From Chara braunii (taxonomy: Eukaryota; Streptophyta; Charophyceae; Charales; Characeae), in assembly GCA_003427395.1 (NCBI GenBank), contig BFEA01000403.1, forward strand, positions 682,819 through 704,361: a stretch of 21,543 nt of DNA, written 5' to 3'. Below the pieces are notes generated by a model. It searched no databases. It was not told the origin of the DNA and worked only from the letters and a program-made list of their open reading frames with translations. Of the stretch, positions 18,803 to 21,543 are shown piece by piece; the first letter of the stretch is position 1; every line of letters begins with the position of its first letter. A program made the position numbers and the translations under genes.

Positions 18803-21187
18803 GTGTTTGTTGGGCCAATCCCAGAAGACGCGATCCCTGTTTGTTCATTGTTTGCTGATGATCTCTCACTTATGATTGATGCCTCACATGACAATTTACA
18901 AGCGATTCGAGTAATGATGGACAAATTTTGTCGATTATCGGATATGAAAGTCAACTGGGGGAATAAAACCTTGGGTTGGTGGATTAATCATCACTGAGTT
19001 CAACCTCCAGAGGAGCTAAGAGTAAAATGGCTCTCATTGGACACACTAGTAAGAGTCCTAGGTGCCTCCTTATCAGCAGATGGGAAACCAAAGATGAACA
19101 ACGATTGGATATCACAACAGGCTATTACGAAGCTTGAATTATGGAAGAATAAACAAACATCTATAATGGGAATAACCTATTGATTAATAATGTTGTACTA
19201 GCCTCTATTTGGTATAAATCAGCTATTTGGGTGATGGACAAAGCTGCACTCAAAGCTCTTCAGAGACAATTAGTGACATTTTTATGGAGAGACAATCATG
19301 AGTGTAAAAATGTAATTAGCAGGGTAGCTTGGCAATCAGTGATTCAACCAAAACGCAAAGGAGGATTGAGATTGATTGATCCTACCTTACAAGGAATGAC
19401 GTTATCTATTCAATGGATCAAAAGATTGATCTTCAATCCCCAGACCCCATGGAATTCTCTGGAATGGGAACAAATAAGAAGGTTAGCATCTTAAATACGA
19501 GAAATTGTGGACCCTTTGTTGTGGTTGGACAACAGGTCATGGTCTATCCCTAGAAAATGTTCAAGAGACGATGGGAACTCAGTACAGACAGACCGTACTG
19601 CAGTTAGGATGGACATAAAGAAAGACCCAGTCTGACCTACCTTACCGAAAACATGGAGGAAGTTACCCTTGCCAAACAAAGTGGCACCAACACGATGGGA
19701 GGCAGTATGTCAACAACCCCTGTTTAACAATTGTTGGATTAGGGATTCACAAGGGTATATGCTGCATTGTATGAATGCGTCGTGGAAGGGATGGGTTAAA
19801 AGGGGGGTATTGCGTATCAATGATATATGGAAGGAGGATGCTAAGGACTGGATCATGCCCTGTGAATTGCAAGAACGCCTTAAACATTGTCATCAGGTGG
19901 AGAAATCTTTATAGAAAATTATTGAACTAATCCCATTAGACTGGATTCGCATCCTCAGGAAAGACCCTAAAATCGAGAAAGAAGATTGGGTAGGTCTCTT
20001 TAATCAGGCCCACCTGATTGGTAATGTTCTTCAAATCAATTTAAATGATGGAATTTTTCTCTCAATATGGAGGCTGAACCAAGATAATGCAATCATTCCA
20101 ACAGAGGAAGTACTATGGGTGAATAGCCACAACATCTTCAGGATTAGAGTACTAAAACAGAAGGAATCGTGGTTAGCCTTTAGGCCTAATACACCTATCT
20201 CCCACCTACCCATTGATCCTATAAACTGGGTCTTGACGTCAAAGGTGGGTAATGGTCGTCATTACAAGAGAGCAATTCATACTTTATCAGTTAAATCTAC
20301 ATATAGAATGTTAAGACCTAGTATAAATTTGAAAGATAGAATTATGACTAGATGAAAAAAACAATTTAATCTAAGTAATGAAGCGCTCAAACCAGTGAGA
20401 TGGTTCAGAACTATTAAATTTAAGCCAGCCAAGGTAGTTTCACTACAATGGCAAATTGAACATCGGTATCTACCAACAAATGACTGGTTGATTGACAGAA
20501 CCTCATTGGAACAAAAAGGAAAGGCGTTCCTTTGATGTAAGTTCTGAAGAAACGACCTTCCCGACAAAAACCTTTTTCAAAACTATTGAACACATTTTTA
20601 CGTAGTGTCCAGGGACTGTTTGGCTTTGGAGATGGTGGGATCGAATTGGGCAACAACTTGGTACTCAATGTCAATGGCCATGGGACTGGAAAACGATATT
20701 ACTAGAAACATGGAACCCAAACCTAATTGATGATTTCACTCTCAACATGTTTACTGAAGGAAGAAGAGTTGTTCTTTGGGCCATATGGAAAAGGAGGTGT
20801 ACCTATGAAATGGAAGGGCTTAGGTTGGATGGCCAAGAATTGACTTAAACAATCCAACAACATATTCAAACAGTGGTCAGGAATAAGTGGGAAACTACAA
20901 AAGAAAAAATCCAACATCTCAATTCATACACTGAAATCCTAAAATATATCAAAGAATTCTCTAGATGCTAGCTTGGTAATCCTGAAGGAGGGAAAATAGG
21001 TTCAGTCATATGGGAAGGAGCCAAAAGGAAGAAAACTAAGGTACTTGATATAAATTATTATCTGAAGTTTGGTGATTGGCTGAGGGTTGACCCAGGGATA
21101 CCCTTAAGATGTATGGCAGAATTCCCAGATCCCTTTCCTCCATCCTCCAACTCATTAGTTCCAAGATCATGGTATGGATATGATTAA
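18803..21187 (+). pseudogene. LINE ORF2 remnant: RT palm, thumb and zf-RVT-like C-terminus
   Basis: The product would be the LINE reverse transcriptase that copies element RNA at a nicked chromosomal target. Visible in order: RT palm motif FADD at 18851-18862 (usual form YADD/FADD), then CRLSDMKVNW; VRVLGASLSADGK (19050-19090), the block following the palm; the thumb-region signatures FLWRDN, VAWQSVIQPKRKGGLRLIDP (about 19275-19385); WKGWVKRGVLRINDIW (about 19780-19830); SLQWQIEHRYLPTNDWLIDR (about 20438-20500), typical of the zf-RVT segment; C-K-F, EHIF and C-P-G of a CxxC...HxxxxC Zn-knuckle (20536-20610); and a C-terminal tail ending at TAA 21185-21187. In-frame stops lie at 18995, 19181, 19492, 19633, 19912, 20353, 20533, 20545, 20603, 20846 and 20969. 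Frameshifts lie near 19180 and between 20547 and 20582. It is plainly non-functional. Confidence 0.92.
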
Positions 21188-21520
21188 GTCAAGGTTATAT
21201 TGCGACAAACAAGGATGTTCAAAATCAGAGGATTCACAGCTGGATGTTAGAGTGCAGATCTGGCGCCCCTGTAAGGTGAAAAGGTTGTGTTTTACCTCTG
21301 TTTTTTCTATATTAAAAGGGACGCTGAGCCCGGTTCTCAGCATGTTTCGATGCGGTTATTCGGGGTAGACTGTTAGGACCCCGGCCTCGATTTTCCAAAA
21401 ATTCAGGGACGCTGGACCCGATTTTCAGCAGGTGTCGCTCCCCACCAATAGAAGGAGCCTTCCTGACAGTCCTCGTGGTGTCTGCTCATACCAGCACCCC
21501 TAGCATTTGTACGGGCTGTT
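21188..21520 (+). other. LINE 3' UTR
   Basis: Follows the ORF2 terminal stop and precedes the poly(A). It contains two copies of a stem-loop unit (21317-21349 and 21405-21437). The 64-codon frame at 21174-21368 overlaps the ORF2 end in another phase and is not supported. Confidence 0.7.
21317..21437 (+). repeat. Two copies of a stem-loop unit in the LINE 3' UTR
   Basis: Copy 1 (21317-21349) reads AGGGACGCTGAGCCCGGTTC then TCAGCATGTTTCG. Copy 2 (21405-21437) reads AGGGACGCTGGACCCGATTT then TCAGCAGGTGTCG. Each can form a 6-bp stem (GCTGAG/CTCAGC; GCTGGA/TTCAGC with a G-U pair) around a 7-nt loop, CCCGGTT or CCCGATT. In several LINE clades a 3' stem-loop is the site recognised by the RT, so this is a plausible RT-binding element. 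Confidence 0.65.
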
Positions 21521-21521
21521 T

Positions 21522-21543
21522 AAAAAAAAAAAAAGGGAAAAAA
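21522..21543 (+). repeat. Poly(A) tract, likely LINE tail
   Basis: A13, GGG, then A6 to the window edge. Its position directly after the 3' UTR fits the tail of the LINE. The tract may continue beyond the window. Confidence 0.8.

Larger units (their letters stand above)
18640..21543 (+). mobile_element. 5'-truncated, decayed plant-type LINE with 3' UTR and poly(A)
   Basis: The element consists of an ORF2 remnant (18803-21187), a 3' UTR (21188 to about 21520) and a terminal poly(A). No apurinic endonuclease region and no N-terminal RT motifs are recognised, so the copy is 5'-truncated, as is typical for LINEs made by target-primed reverse transcription. The left edge is uncertain: sequence from about 18640 to 18800 may belong to the RT domain (the frame 18622-18858 runs into it) but is not recognisable. 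No target-site duplication could be sought because the right flank is outside the window. Confidence 0.85.

Noticed and set aside
18995-20971. Recoded genetic code (TAG/TAA as Gln), suggested by several stops at likely Gln positions in the LINE
   Set aside because: TGA stops and frameshifts occur in the same sequence, so simple decay with C-to-T bias explains it better.

Overview
This window reads as non-genic, repeat-rich nuclear DNA from a eukaryote with a large genome. The best clue to the host is at the right end: a decayed, poly(A)-tailed LINE whose RT, thumb and zf-RVT-like segments look like those of land plants and streptophyte algae (moss, fern or charophyte is my guess; the species cannot be read from this sequence). 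Simple repeats, homopolymer runs, small palindromes and diverged tandem duplications are scattered throughout. There are no bacterial operons, ribosome binding sites, CRISPR arrays or recognisable tRNA/rRNA genes. No intact conserved protein-coding gene was found, and most open frames of 60-130 codons are what chance would give in this much sequence.

Layout. 1-91 is a pure (AT)n microsatellite. 600-2530 holds unusually coding-like minus-strand frames with plausible splice sites, but no recognised family. 3683-4260 has two small tandem-repeat families, one with a hairpin kept by compensating changes. 4270-7130 is non-coding, with a cluster of small hairpins at 6221-6439. 7141-7236 is a 2 x 48 bp duplication, followed by a long foldback (7389-7647, 105-base arms, about 93% identical). 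8800-9750 carries homopolymers, a TG-rich tract and a small element flanked by inverted repeats. 10711-10890 is a 2 x 89 bp duplication. 12325-13290 on the minus strand supports a tentative three-exon gene model.

14465-14860 is a repeat family built on CACCACTTCARGA and containing a second long hairpin (arms of about 84 bases). 15190-16495 is a degenerate minisatellite of about 18 copies of a CCCCTAAGTTGGGG box, spaced about 62 bp apart in its right half. 18640-21543 is the 5'-truncated LINE: RT motif FADD, the VLGASLS block, the thumb region, and a Zn-knuckle-like end broken by about a dozen stops and at least two frameshifts. Its 3' UTR has two copies of one stem-loop, and a poly(A) run closes the window.

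The interest lies in the DNA structure (two long foldbacks, a hairpin-box minisatellite, twin LINE 3' stem-loops) rather than in any gene pathway. Nothing suggests that the features work together as one system.
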